Of a stretch of DNA of 64,000 bases, positions 11,407-22,515 are shown one piece after another. Positions within the stretch are counted from its first letter, which is position 1, and every line of letters begins with the position of its first letter. This DNA comes from Herpetospermum pedunculosum (Eukaryota > Streptophyta > Magnoliopsida > Cucurbitales > Cucurbitaceae): positions 49,353,893 to 49,417,892 of the forward strand of contig CM051531.1 of NCBI GenBank assembly GCA_028017165.1, read 5' to 3'. The notes beneath the pieces were generated by a model. That model saw only the letters and a list, made by a program, of their open reading frames with translations, ran no database searches and was not told where the DNA came from. A program made the translations under genes and the position numbers.

Positions 11407-11793
11407 TCAGGGATGCGTGCTGACATGGCCATCGGCAGCGGTTATAACCTTGAACCGTGGCGGCGGCGGCGGGCTTGGATCATGTTTTGGATTAGCTCCT
11501 GGATCAGCATAGTCGTCTATCACAACTGTCGAGTCTTGCTTTCCTAAAACTTTAAAAGCTAAATTCAAAGAGAGATGAAATGTTTGACTCATATATAGGT
11601 AGATTCAGTTTATATGAAACTAGTGATTTTAAATTTTATTTTTTCATACTATTCAAAATACGAGCTACACATAAATCTCGACTCTTTGAATTGGCGAAGC
11701 AGTTTATGTACCTGAGTGGGACGTGGTCCGAGTCGAGCAGACGAGGACCAACGAGAGCAAGAGAAAGAGGCAAAGACGAGCTTTAAAATCCAT
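11407..11793 (-). CDS. PSY-like: PSY-like sulfated-peptide precursor, gene 1 (single peptide)
   Basis: Predicted two-exon gene. Exon 1 (11793-11712) encodes a signal peptide MDFKARLCLFLLLSLVLVCS. The donor is CAG|GTACAT, the intron is 168 bp and phase 1, and the acceptor is TTTTAG. Exon 2 (11543-11407) gives a 72-residue product. An in-frame alternative acceptor lies 15 bp upstream at 11558. Near the C-terminus is DYADPGANPKHDPSPPPPP, which matches the PSY1 hormone DYGDPSANPKHDPGVPPS at most core positions. The preceding acidic residues (IDDY) suit tyrosine sulfation by TPST in the Golgi. PSY peptides are secreted growth signals perceived by leucine-rich-repeat receptor kinases. The proline tract may be hydroxylated and arabinosylated. 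A tail ending HVSTHP follows. Gene structure is inferred; the motif match is seen directly. Confidence 0.8.
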
Positions 11794-11847
11794 GTTGATG
11801 TTTGTGTTTCTTTGAAAGATTGATTATGGGGATGTGAGTGAGGTCCA

Positions 11848-11859
11848 TATTTACATATA
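11848..11859 (-). promoter_or_regulatory. TATA-like element of PSY-like gene 1
   Basis: Minus strand TATATGTAAATA followed by TGGACCTCACT, about 55 bp upstream of the ATG. The same context follows the TATAAATA of genes 2 and 3, but here the box is altered. Confidence 0.5.
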
Positions 11860-11993
11860 GAGAAGGAAGAAATGGAGGTTTTATTTAGTTGAAACTAGGG
11901 AAGTGAACGAAGGGTTCAGCATAAATGGATGGAAAGGTATAAAGCTTTGAAGTCAAAAAAGATACAACTGGTCAAAATATTCTTTACCTTCCT

Positions 11994-12950
11994 AAAATTT
12001 CGGATGCTTAAATCCTTCCGCCCATTGTTTAACTAAAAAGAAGAAATTATCAATCAAGCCCAATAGATAGTCTAGTCGTCCAACCCAATCCGTGGAGACG
12101 ACCAAAACCCAAAAAGTTGAATCTTAGGTCAAACCCTAAACATTAGACGTGATGCATGAAGTATGAGACATGCCTAAGCCTGAAGCATGAGGCATGCTAG
12201 CGCGAGCGATAGCATGGAGGTGCCTTGAGGCCGAGCCGCCATGGATTAAGGCCCGAAAAGTTGAACTGATACGAGGGTCGATCCTGAAGGATGGCCCATA
12301 CACGAGAAGAGGGTCGGTCAAGGCCGACCCGTGATAAGGAGAAGGACCGCCTTTTGGCGGCTCATGTATAGAATACGGGTCAGTCACTCGTTCATTTCAT
12401 TATTGCTCTCAACTAAATTATGCATCTACAGAGAGTATCTCCATGAAGAGTTTTTGCAAGAGTTTGACCTTCAGTGTGAAATTTTGTTCTTTCTATCAAT
12501 TTAATGGCCTTCACTTTTATAACACTTTGTGAACTTAAGCTATTAAATGCTTAGATAATGAATTTTCATATGCTTTATCAAGAATTTATGCTTCCAGTTC
12601 CAGGAAATTAAATAAAGTATGAGCTAATTACATTTTATGCAAGGATTACGGATGAGTTAATTAGGCAAAGAATTTAGTGTTGTTGGTGTGGATTGACACA
12701 TTTTTCTTATTCAAGAGTTTGGTAATCGATTAATAGAAAAAGTAGAGATTCGTCAAGCAGAGTAATCAGAACAATAAGATTCACCACAAACAAGCAAGCT
12801 ATCTCGCAAGGGAAGCAATTGGAGCGAAAATAGTCGTTTGAAGATGATGCAATGGTGAGAAAGAGTAGCCTCCAGTTGAGAGGAAAGAGCTCCCGGTCGG
12901 GAGTGAAATGATCTGAGGCTCATGGTCAATTTTGAGATATTTGTATCGAT
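11994..12950. repeat. Degenerate LTR-retrotransposon-like sequence
   Basis: The stretch at 12140-12400 is GC-richer than its surroundings and contains GCATGAAGTATGAGACATGC and GGGTCGGTCAAGGCCGACCC. Similar words recur at 29520-29760 beside a gypsy-like PBS, so I read this as a fragment of the same LTR family. No intact gene. Confidence 0.4.
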
Positions 12951-12977
12951 AACCTTAAATTTTGAAGAGGATTGACT

Positions 12978-13212
12978 CGAATTTTAAAAATTAGTCAAAG
13001 TGATATTTTGCTGATATTATCAACCATTGTTTTTAATAGTTCTTGTTGGCTATTTTTTTTCGTTCTCGCTCACGCTCACGCTCACGGGAGAGTAGAAAAT
13101 TTCAGTTCAAAAGTGGAGCACGCACAAAAGCGAGAGCGAGAGCAAGTAAAATAACATTAAAAAAATAGTTGATTGGTGTCAACAAATGGTCAATTTGACT
13201 AATTTTTGAATT
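12978..13212. mobile_element. Foldback (long inverted repeat) element, copy 1
   Basis: The left arm ATTTTAAAAATTAGTCAAAG is inverted at the right end as TTTGACTAATTTTTGAAT. The loop carries CGCTCACGCTCACGCTCACGG and GAGCACGCACAAAAGCGAGA. Same family as 13540-13870 and 22270-22470. Class uncertain. Confidence 0.55.
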
Positions 13213-13539
13213 TCGGGTCATTCTCTCAAACAGACTAAAATTTAGAGTCATCCGTATAAATATCTCTATAATTTTGTTATTTTCACAACTTAATAAATTT
13301 AGGGTCATCCGTACACACGGGAAGGATGAGAGAGAAAAAACTCGATGGAAGAGAGAGAGAGGAGAGAGAGAAAAAATGTAGGAAGAAGAAAATAAATTTA
13401 GAGGCAAGAGAGAGGTAGGGGAATAGAAAAAACAAAAAAAAATATTAAAAATTTGTTGATAATGAGCAGATGGTCTTTAAATTTCGGATCAGCAGCGCAA
13501 ATATCCCAAACTATAGAGGCGATTCTCGGGATATTGGTA

Positions 13540-13870
13540 CGGTTGAACCGAAATTTTGGACACTTTGACGAAATGATCCAAAATTTAAAATTAAGGCAAA
13601 TTGATCTTTTATTGACATCATCAATAATTTTTTTAATATTATTTTGCTCGTTCTCGTTATTTTTAAGTCATCCATCGCTCTCGTGCGTGCTCCACTTTAT
13701 AATTGAAAATTTCTCCTCCCGTGAGCGCAAGCGAGAACGAAAAAAAATAGTAAGCTAGAATGAGAAAATTAATATTAAAAACAATGTTGATGATGTCAGC
13801 AAAAAGATAGATTTGCCTTATTTTTAAATTTCAGGTCATTTTGTCAAATGAGTGAAAATTTGGGATCATC
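13540..13870. mobile_element. Foldback element, copy 2
   Basis: Arms contain AAAATTTAAAATTAAGGCAAAT and the inverse TTTGCCTTATTTTTAAATTT. The GAGCGCAAGCGAGAACG core lies in the opposite orientation to copy 1. It is probably non-autonomous and noncoding. Confidence 0.5.
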
Positions 13871-13889
13871 TATACAAATATCACGTGGT

Positions 13890-14399
13890 TCCCGTCCATC
13901 ACTCCAACATAAATCACCAACCAACTAATACTTCAAAAATCAATTTAAAATAGTTTAATTTTTTTCTAAAATCAATTTTACCAAACATCCTCATTTTAAA
14001 GAAAAGTTATTTTGATAATAGTAAAATTGATTTTGACCATGTCAAAATCACTCGTAGTTTGTCCACAAACTATAATGGATTGTGTTTAACTTGAGAAAGT
14101 ATTTCTTTTGAATTTGAGGAGTTGTAATCATGTTTGATGCATAGATAGTTGGATAATTCTGCAACATTTTATTTTCTTGGGTTGATTACCATGAATGCTA
14201 TATTTTATAACTTTGCATTTGAACATAAGATATGCTAAGTTGGCTTGAGAAATGTATTTCATTTATATATTTGATCAGTTTGCATACTTTGTTTAGAATT
14301 GTTGTTCTTTTTTTAAAAAGTACTGTTATATAATACAAGTTCTTATTAAGATTTGTTCATTTCATTTTTATAGATGACATTGTATGTTTTTATAATCTT

Positions 14400-14433
<34 letters not shown>

Positions 14434-14600
14434 AAATATGTGCAGTATTTCTTACGATAGTTGATCATTTTTTTTTACCATATATTAAAGGCTATATTAT
14501 TGTTGAATGACTTCACTATCATTTTAATGATTTCTTTATTTTTATCTTTTATCGAATTTATATTTGTTTCGACAACTTCCAAAGATGTTAGTTGAATTAT
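13890..14600. other. Noncoding DNA with MITE-like fragment and T30 tract
   Basis: The part at 13910-14080 resembles the dispersed family that contains GATTTTGACCATGTCAAAATCACTC. A poly(T) run lies at about 14402-14430. No gene seen. Confidence 0.4.
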
Positions 14601-14604
14601 TATT

Positions 14605-15825
14605 AGGATATGCTTGAGAATGATTGTTGAATTAGTGATTTAAGTATAATTAATTTTGTAAAATTGATTTTCATACAATCATTTTCATGTTTGGTTGAAA
14701 TGATTTTCATACAATGATAAGTGATTTTGAATTATTCATGGTTGGTTTCAAAATTGATTTTAGAATTGCTTTAAATAGAAGGATAAATTGGTATTTTCAC
14801 ATTTGAATAGAATGAGAGCAAATTTACAATTTTCATTTGTGTTGGGATATATATTGTTTCAAGCCCGTCATCTATAGTGCACAAATTTTTTTCTTAAATA
14901 AAAAGATAAATTGATATTTTCACATTTGAATAGAATGAGGACAAATTTAAGTGGTGATTCTCGGTAGGGGTGAGCCAACTAACCGAAAAACCGAACCGAC
15001 CGATCGAAACCCACTTCGGTCGGTCGGGGTCGATTTTTCATGTAGAAAAATCAAACAGTCGGTCGACCCAAAATTATTAAAACAAACCGACTAAAAAAAA
15101 AAAAATTTAAGTGACTGATAGCTGATGTATGTAGTACCCTCTTTTCACAAGTCTTCCCAATAATCCATTTAATAATAAACAAAAATATATTTTTTAAATA
15201 ATTTTTGTCTCTCTGTTTCTCTCTCTAACATTTGGTCTCCCTTCCTCTCATTTTTCTTTTTCCATTTTTTCTCTCTATTTCTTTTTTCTTTCTATTTCTT
15301 TCTCTCTAACCTTTCTTCTCATCTCCTTTCTTCCTACAAGTATTTTCCTCCATTCGCCTCTCTCATCTCCATCATAGTGTCTCTCAATGATCGTCTCTTT
15401 CGCCTCCATCTCCTCTTTTTTACTCTTTCTTTCACAGTTCATCGGAGTTCTCGCCGGAGTTCTCTCCTCAAATCGATTTCGGCCCAAATCGATCAAAACC
15501 GACCGACCGACCGACCGACGTCACCAATCTCCCCAAAACCGATCAAAACCGACCGACATAAATCGACTGGTCAGTGGTCGGCGACAGTTTGAGCCCAAAA
15601 CCGACTCCGACCGACCGATACTCACTCCTAATTCCCGGTCCATCACCTCAACCAAAATCACCTATCAACTAATGTTTTAATAATCAATTTTAAATGATTT
15701 TAAATTTAGCTAAAATCAATTTTGACTTTTGCCAAACATATTTATTTTAAAGGGAAGTGATTTTGGCATGGAAAAAATTATTTTGGTCATGTCAAAATCA
15801 CTCTCAAACATACCTTTAAAGTTTG
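14605..15825. mobile_element. Putative non-autonomous DNA element hosting a nested hAT element
   Basis: The left end GGATATGCTTGAGAATGATT and the right end AATCACTCTCAAACATACC are approximate inverted repeats (consensus GGTATGTTTGAGAGTGATT). Related fragments lie at 13910-14080, 39166-39310 and 61066-61305. The 14965-15630 element interrupts it. Boundaries are uncertain. Confidence 0.45.
14965..15630. mobile_element. hAT-like non-autonomous element
   Basis: Starts TAGGGGTGAGCCAACTAACC and ends GACCGATACTCACTCCTA, an imperfect terminal inverted repeat. It is flanked by an 8-bp duplication, ATTCTCGG (14957-14964) and ATTCCCGG (15631-15638), with one mismatch. The 8-bp duplication is the hAT signature. 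The interior is pyrimidine-rich with CCGACCGACCGACCGACC runs and no transposase. Confidence 0.7.
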
Positions 15826-15830
15826 ATGGA

Positions 15831-16097
15831 TTTCAACATATTGTTGTTGCAGATTTTGTAAACACGAGAGGTTACAAAAAAAGTTTGTTGTGAAAATAAA
15901 CATATATATCATCTCAACTTTGGAGTTATATGTTTTGAATTGCTTGAAGTTCCTGTGACATTATTTCTTTATGTTTGCTCTCTAGTTTTCTTCTTTCTAT
16001 CTACCATTATGGCTTCAAATCGATTCCTCTTCTACAAAGAAATGAAGTCCACGGATATTTTTCGTTTTTTTTCGTTTTCAAAAGAGATTAAAAAGAA

Positions 16098-16143
<46 letters not shown>

Positions 16144-16152
16144 ATATATATA
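15831..16152. other. AT-rich spacer ending in an AT microsatellite
   Basis: No gene. An (AT)n tract with one interruption occupies about 16105-16152, immediately before the PSY duplication unit starts at about 16155. Confidence 0.5.
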
Positions 16153-16185
16153 TTTTAACATTACCATACTATTTTCATTATTCAT

Positions 16186-16286
16186 TCCTTTTTCTTTTAT
16201 ACAATAAATAGGAGTATGAGATTTGAACCTTCGACTTCAAAAAGATAGTATATATCAATTATCGTTCAGCTATACTCAGTTTGACT
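16186..16286 (-). mobile_element. tRNA-derived SINE
   Basis: Target duplication CATTATTCAT at 16176-16185 and 16287-16296. Minus orientation, with the B-box-like reverse of GAGATTTGAACC. It interrupts the 3' flank of PSY-like gene 2 relative to the uninterrupted copies at about 11210 and 32010. Confidence 0.65.
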
Positions 16287-16482
16287 CATTATTCATCACA
16301 TCAATTTAATAATAGATTATTCCATTATTTTCAATACAAATGGAATTGTGTTTACCTCAATAATGTAACACTTTTAATATTATTATTGTCCATGCACATC
16401 ATTAAGAATTCTTTATTTAAACTTTCATGTTAATGTTGCATATGCTGGCAACAGGCCCTTCCTCTCACAAATAAAGATTTGT

Positions 16483-16991
16483 TTAGGGCTTTGTGCTGAC
16501 GTGGCAACTGATGACTGTTAAAACCTCGAACTTTGGTGGAGGTGGTGGCAGCATGCTTGGCGTATGTTTTGGATTAGGCCCCGTACCAGGATAGTCGTCT
16601 ATCACAATCGCCATCGCTTGATTTTCTGAAACTTCAAAATTAGCAAAACTCAACTTCCATCTCACTTTTAACAATTATACAATAATGAGATGTTTGACTC
16701 ACAAATTAGACTTTAGTTTATATAAAATCAACGACTTTAAATTTTGTCTTTTCAATACCGTTCAAAACAAGAGCGAAATAAATTTAGACAGGCGAATGCC
16801 AGTGAGGGATAAGCTTTCCTCGTTCGCACCCAATCAAGGCCGCCACCCTCGCCCTTTAGAGATAGGGGCGCAACAAAAAGACTCTTTGAATTGGTAATGG
16901 TTTTCGTACCTGAATGGGGCGTGATCCGACCCGAGCAGATGAGGGCAAACGAGAGCAAAAGGAAGAGGTAAAGACGAGCTTTAGAATCCAT
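16483..16991 (-). CDS. PSY-like: PSY-like sulfated-peptide precursor, gene 2 (single peptide)
   Basis: Exon 1 (16991-16910, 82 bp as in genes 1 and 4) encodes a clear signal peptide MDSKARLYLFLLLSFALICS followed by GRITPHS. The donor is CAG|GTACGA. The phase-1 intron is 284 bp, longer than in gene 1 because of extra GC-richer DNA at about 16790-16880. The acceptor is TTTCAG and exon 2 is 16625-16483, giving 74 residues. The peptide region is DYPGTGPNPKHTPSMLPP, with the DY sulfation site after IDD and a proline run ending in KF. Compared with PSY1 it keeps the NPKH core but has T for D after H. The tail ends CHVSTKP, like genes 1 and 3. Without splicing, exon 1 would read through into an unrelated extension, which supports the intron. 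Likely secreted; activity unknown. Confidence 0.75.
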
Positions 16992-17051
16992 GTTCCTTTT
17001 TTTGTTTTTGTTTGAAAGATTGATAATGGAGATGTGAAGTAGTGAGGTCCA

Positions 17052-17059
17052 TATTTATA
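17052..17059 (-). promoter_or_regulatory. TATA box of PSY-like gene 2
   Basis: TATAAATA followed by TGGACCTCACT on the minus strand, about 61 bp upstream of the ATG. The same module precedes genes 3, 4 and 5. Confidence 0.7.
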
Positions 17060-17099
17060 CAGAGAATAATGAAAAAAATAGAAGTTTAGGGTTTACAGG

Positions 17100-17320
17100 A
17101 AATGGATGGAAAGGTATGAGGTTTTAAAGTAAAAAATGGATAAACCTAAATTAAAAGGCATCACTGGCAATTTTGAAGTAAAAACTGGATAAAAGTAAAT
17201 TAAAACATTCTTGTATGTAAAAACTGGCATATGAAGTTTTCAAGTAAAAAATAGATAAAATTAAATTAAAACATCCATGCATGTCAAAACTGGAAAAAAT
17301 AATATTTTAGGTAGTTTCGA
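17100..17320. repeat. About 60-bp imperfect tandem repeat upstream of gene 2
   Basis: GAAGTAAAAACTGGATAAAA-type words with ATTAAAACAT recur three times. A single unit is present upstream of genes 3 and 4, so this is a local expansion in the upstream region. Confidence 0.5.
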
Positions 17321-17590
17321 TAATCATTTGATTTTCAATTTTAACTTTCTGAAAATTATGTTAGTTTCTCTTAAATTTTTCTTATTTTTCTTAAGGAAAT
17401 ATTAGAATTCAAAGATAAACAACAAAACAAGAAACTCATAGGTGGAAGTGATGATAATGTGGTGTTGAAGGACTTAATTTTAAAAAATTAAATAGATTTA
17501 TTTTTAGGACACTTAGGATTTATTATGTCACTTGACCTATGCTATTGTTGGCTGAAAAATTAAATAATTATAAAAAAGTGCTTTAATTTA

Positions 17591-17677
17591 TTTTTTTTTT
17601 GACAACATGTGGAGGTGAGGATTGAACCTAAGACTTCATAGTCCCGGATAGTAACATGTCAGTTGACCTATGCTCTT
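17591..17677 (-). mobile_element. SINE
   Basis: Perfect 14-bp target duplication AGTGCTTTAATTTA at 17577-17590 and 17678-17691. The tail lies at the left as poly(T), so it is in minus orientation. Confidence 0.75.
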
Positions 17678-18049
17678 AGTGCTTTAATTTATGTTTGTGA
17701 AATTTTGAAAACATGCATTCATATGTATGTGAAAATTAATATCTGAATTTAGTGTATCTTATTGAGATCAATAGTTCGAAACTCCTAATCTAATCGAAGT
17801 TGTACTTAAAAAAAAAAAAAAAAAAAAAAACAAAACAAAAAACAAAGAAAACAAAAAAAACAAACATTCGCATGCATGTTTGACAGCTCAATTTCTGAGA
17901 AATAAGGTGTGGTCTTTGAATACAGATAAGGATTATGGAAATACAAATCACTTCCCATTATTAATCCAGCCAAGCCAATCATCTTTTCTTTATGAGAATC
18001 ACACAGATCAGTGGCCCTTCAATTTGAAAAATAACACAAACCGCGATAG

Positions 18050-18170
18050 AGTTTTTTTTTTTTTTAAGCACATTTTTGGAAGAAGGGAGATTCAAATCAC
18101 AGGGAGATTCAAACAACAGATCTCTCGGTCGTCAATATATACATATGTCAGCTGAGCTAGGCTCGCTTTG
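18050..18170 (-). mobile_element. SINE with internal duplication
   Basis: Target duplication ACACAAACCGCGATAG (18034-18049) and ACACAAATCGCGATAG (18171-18186), one mismatch. GGGAGATTCAAA occurs twice inside. Minus orientation. It lies in the upstream flank of PSY-like gene 2. Confidence 0.7.
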
Positions 18171-18730
18171 ACACAAATCGCGATAGGGTTAGCCTCTAAC
18201 TTCCCTTGTATGTAATTGTGTAATTAATTGGGTAGGGAGATTTAAACTTCTTACGTCAAAGAGTACATATTAATACTGTTGAATTATATATGCTCATTTT
18301 GAATTATGTTTTTACGTCTATATTCTTAAATAATAGGTATTATTTTCTGAACTCTTTGAGAAACGACTATTATCTCTTTCTCTAATTATTATTGAAAGTT
18401 AAACATGTTTTAATTATAAATACGTTATACATGAATTAATTAACATTTAATTAAGAACATTTATGCATTTTAGTGGTTTAAGGATAGGAGTTGAGTACAT
18501 TCATATATGAGAGATAGTATGTATATAAACTTTGGTATTGTTTTTAAAGCATTTTTTTAGAAAAGAAAAACAAAGAGAGTTTAAGAGAGAAATTAAGTGT
18601 GTGAATCAAGTTGGTAGCTTCTCTTCAAGAGTTTTCAATACAAGTGATTTTATTTATACTCAGTTTTTTTATTTATGATTCTCGATTTGTTAGTGTCCAT
18701 CACAGACTTCTACCAATTATAAAAGGTTGC

Positions 18731-18833
18731 GTCAAACAGAGCATAACTCAATTGACATAAAGTTCCCATGACTAAGAAGTCATAAGTTCAATCCTCGCAT
18801 TAATTAAATACTGTTGCAAAAAAAAAAAAAAAA
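18731..18833 (+). mobile_element. SINE
   Basis: GAGCATAACTCAATTGAC (A-box) and AAGTTCAATCCTCGCATTAA (B-box region) precede TGTTGC and poly(A). It is the same subfamily as 19936-20039. No clear target duplication. Confidence 0.6.
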
Positions 18834-19925
18834 TTGTTTGGATATTCAAATATAACAAAATAGGTAATTATTCTAAAATAAAAGAAGAGAAAAAAAAACA
18901 ATTTATATACCTCTAAATTTTGGAATTGTGTCACTGAAGCTCTCAAACAAATAATTGTATATGGAATATGGAATTGAATAATGTCTAAATTGATCAAAGT
19001 TTACAGTTTGCCCATAATTTTCTACCTAATGTTTGTTTCTTCCCTATACATTTGCTTAACTTCTTTTTTTACTTTTATTAAATATACATGAGAAATAACC
19101 TAACTAATTATATAAGACAATTGATGTAATATTAATGGTGTAACATTATGTTCAAAACATTTTAAAACAAAGAAAACAAATCATGTTGTATCCTTAAGTT
19201 CGTCGAGTTTGTTATGAGTGTAACCAAAATCTCGCTTTGGTTAGAAAGGAGGAAGATCATGGGTATACAACTAAAGAACAATATCTACGTTGTAATGAAG
19301 TGTTTTGAGTGAAACAAAAAATAAAGTCATACGCCCAAAGTCAATATCATACCAATGTTGAGACATGTGAAGTTGTATTCATGGGCGGACCTAACGATTT
19401 TTTTCTCTATTTTAATATTTTTTTTTTGTTAATATATATTTATAAAAGATAATTATTTTATTGATTTAAAAATATATAAATAATTTAGCCTTATATTTCT
19501 TTTTTTTTCTTTTTTTTTTATAAATATAGATGATACACACATTTCATTTTTTTTTATAAATATAATTATATAAGAAATTATAAATATAATTATATAAGAA
19601 ATTATACTTATTCTAAAAAAAATAAAATTATTTCAAGTTTCTAAGTTTCATTTTCATTCTTATATATTTATATTAAAACAATTGTTGAAATATCGAGTAT
19701 AAACTTTGAGAATTATTTTATTTTATAATTTCAAAGTCCAAATTTAGTCCTAAACCAATCTTAAAACTAATCCCTATTATTAGTTTCTTTGTTAATTTTT
19801 TTCAAAAAAAAATTATTCTATATTAGCATTCCTCAATCAATTTTTGAAACATATTCACATTAATATTGTATTTTTTTTCTTGAATATATTTTTTATCCAA
19901 AGTAACTAATAAGTCTTTGAAAAAA
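18834..19925. other. AT-rich spacer
   Basis: No gene. GGGCGGACCTAACG at 19384 may be a hAT-end remnant like those at 20416 and 60084. Otherwise there is only AT-rich and homopolymer sequence. Confidence 0.4.
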
Positions 19926-19935
19926 ACAAATTAGT

Positions 19936-20039
19936 GCCAAACCGAGCATAGCTCAATTGGCATAGGGTTGAGCCGGTGACCAAAAGGTCATGAGTTCAAT
20001 CCCCGCATTAATTAAACTACCGTTGCAAAAAAAAAAAAA
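19936..20039 (+). mobile_element. SINE, full-length reference copy
   Basis: A-box TAGCTCAATTGG and B-box-like GAGTTCAATCCCC are 40-50 bp apart. The 3' end is CTACCGTTGC plus poly(A). Target duplication ACAAATTAGT at 19926-19935 and 20040-20049. The Pol III promoter arrangement shows tRNA origin, but it cannot be a functional tRNA gene because of the tail, target duplication and poor stem pairing. Confidence 0.8.
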
Positions 20040-20079
20040 ACAAATTAGTATATATTATCATCCCCTCTATCAATTTTGG

Positions 20080-20410
20080 AAAATTTTCCTTTCACCTTAC
20101 AAAATTGAACCTCACCTTGGCTATCTTAAGTGGAGCGCTCACCCACTCCACCAAGTGGTTGTTTAATAAAATTTGGGCGGTAATAAAATGCATTTAAATT
20201 TCTGCACAGGTGCATCATCAACCTTCACTCTAGGCGACGTGCTCACCCGTTGCACTAAATGATTGTTTGATAATTTGTTTTAAAACTTTGCTCTAAGGCA
20301 GGATCAAATTAATCGTCACTCTAGGCTATCTAGCTGGTGATGTGCACTAAGTGGTTATTTGATTAATTTGTTTTAAAGTTATGCACTAAGGGAGGATCGA
20401 ACCCGCACCT
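20080..20410. repeat. Tandem 'TTTGGGCGGTAAT' repeat family
   Basis: Words such as CACTAAGTGGTTGTTTGAT, TTTGGGCGGTAATAA and CTAGGCTATCTAG recur at roughly 100-bp spacing. The same family occupies 40240-40810. Not coding. Confidence 0.5.
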
Positions 20411-20415
20411 AGAAT

Positions 20416-20873
20416 CAGGGGCGGACCTCTGAAGGGACTAGGGGGCCAGCTCCCCAAAATTTTTGATTTTCTTATACACGTAGTCAAAAATAATGCCTTA
20501 AATATATACTATTGATATTAAATACATTTTGGCCCCCCAAATTAACAAATTCTTATTTTGTTGCAGTGGTCATTGTGCATGGTATGTATTTTATTGTGCC
20601 TGAGTTATATTATTTTAGTGTAATTTCAAATATCTAAATTTAGTACCCTTCCTACTTTCGACAAATCTTTAAATTAACTCTTAGTATTAGTTTATTTATT
20701 AACATTTTCAAAAGTAATTTAGACTATATTAACATCCTTTTATAAATTTTATTTAAACTTAGTCCGTAAGTCTTTGATACACTTACATATGCTTATATCA
20801 CTCATAACTTTTTTTTTAATATTTATATACTATAATTTTTTGGCTCTCAAAACATCAATGCCTGGATCTGCCC
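20416..20873. mobile_element. hAT-like element, decayed copy
   Basis: Starts CAGGGGCGGACCTCTGAAGG and ends near CTGGATCTGCCCC. Its interior matches the well-bounded 60084-60368 element (shared AATAATGCCTTAAATATATA). The target duplication is not clear. Confidence 0.55.
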
Positions 20874-20976
20874 CAAATATCTAGGTGATGCGCTAACAAA
20901 CTCAAATCTTAGCACTTTGAGAAAGAATGTTAGATTAAAGTTATATTATTATATACGGACCCAGACGGTAATGTTT

Positions 20977-20995
20977 GGGGGGGGGGGGGGGGGGG
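20977..20995. repeat. G19 homopolymer
   Basis: A run of 19 G on the plus strand in otherwise AT-rich DNA, next to CGGACCCAGACGG, another possible hAT-end remnant. Confidence 0.8.
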
Positions 20996-21189
20996 TTCAG
21001 ATAAATATAAAAAACAATTATCATAAAAAAGTCGGTTGTTCGAAATTCCTACATTTTATTGACCTTAAAAAAATTAGAGGTGATAAGAATAGGTAAGTGT
21101 CCTTTGAAAAAAAAAAATAGATAAGCGTACTAAAAACATTTTTAACTAAGTGAATCATATAATTTAGTTCATCTCGATTATCAAATAAA

Positions 21190-21700
21190 TAAAAATCAAA
21201 CTATGAGTTTAGTCCATAACTCATGAACTTTAAGGCTCGAGTCTATTAAATTCCTTTTTTTTTTAAAAAAAAAAACTTTTAATTAGTTTTTAAACTTTCA
21301 ATTTATTATCTTATGAGTTTCTAAACTTTAAATGTGTCAAATAGGTCCCTAAATTTTTTATTTTGTTTCTAATGAATCCCTTAATTTTTTTTTTTTTTTA
21401 AAAAGTCGAATATGACAAAAATGTATATTAGACTTAAAATAAAAAATTCGAGAACTCATTAGATACAAAATTGAAAGTTCAAAGACTTATTCGACACTTA
21501 GAAAAATAAATAATATTCAAGAAAAAATATAATATAATGTGAATATATTTCCAAAGTTTATAGATAGGTTTTAATATATGCTAAATTACTTTTGAAAAAG
21601 TTAACAAATAAACTAACAGTATGGATTAATTTTAAGATTTGTTAGAAGTGTCGAGACTAAATTTGGACATTTTAAATTAGAATGACTAAGGCCTCGAACC
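21190..21700. repeat. Dispersed 'CATTAGATACAAAATTGAAAG' repeat family
   Basis: The same low-complexity words (TCTATTAGACACAAAATT, AAGTTCAAAGACTTATT) recur at 24830-25030, 25700-26125, 48380-48910 and 57495-58092. Some copies have inverted ends reading AATTACAAGTTTAGT, which suggests a degenerate non-autonomous transposon family. Confidence 0.5.
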
Positions 21701-22269
21701 TTTTGGTTTTGGTTTTTTAAAATTAAGCTTATAAACAATATATTTACCTATGAATTCCTTGGTTATGTTATCTATATGTTGAAGTGTATCCAAAATCTAA
21801 GCCAAAAATTGGAGGAAAAAAAAAATAAAATAAAAAATATGCTTTTGTTTTTTAAATTTGGCTAAAAGTAGTAATGTTTCCTTACTAAAAATAAAAGTCA
21901 TTAAAGAAATTCACATGTAGATGTATGATTTATAGGCTTAATTTTCAAAAACCAAATGGTTATAAAACGGGACCTAAAATAAAACAATTCTGAAAGTAGC
22001 GCGGGTCTAAAATGACATTTCAACCTTGTTTTTTTTTTTTTAATATAAATGTATAAAAAAAATAAAAACATGAAATAATAAAAAGTAAAAAAAAAATTAA
22101 GGGTAATTTCTTTTAATATGAAAACATTTATATTTATATAAAAAAGACTTTGACGCTGACTTTCGAAATCAAGCGTCACCCGCACGTAGTCACTCACAAT
22201 CGCCACTACAGCAGAAAACATTATTGTTGGGATATTTGGCCAGATGCCCTTAAATTCCATTCGAGAGAT

Positions 22270-22470
22270 TGGAGCACAATTTTAAAAATTAGTCAAAATG
22301 ACATTTTGCTGACATCACTCTCGCTGGAATTTCTCTCGCTCTCATTCACGTTCACGAGAATAAGAAATTTTTAATTATAAAATGGAGCCCGCAAAAGAAC
22401 GAGAGCGAGAGAAATCTCAGCGAGAGTGATGTCAGTCATTTTGACTACTTTTTAAAATTGCGGGTTAATC
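22270..22470. mobile_element. Foldback element, copy 3
   Basis: AATTTTAAAAATTAGTCAAA and GACATCACTCTCGCTGGAAT on the left are mirrored by GCGAGAGTGATGTCAGTCAT and TGACTACTTTTTAAAATT on the right. Arms of about 70 bp could form a stable hairpin. It shares arms and core with the two copies near 13 kb. Confidence 0.65.
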
Positions 22471-22515
22471 TATCGAATGAGCCTTAATTTAAGACCATGT
22501 GACCAAATATCCCAT

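Noticed and set aside
15275..15680. Overlapping short frames rich in R/K or D/R/P
   Set aside because: They lie inside the hAT-like element at 14965-15630 and reflect its pyrimidine-rich and CCGA-repeat composition.
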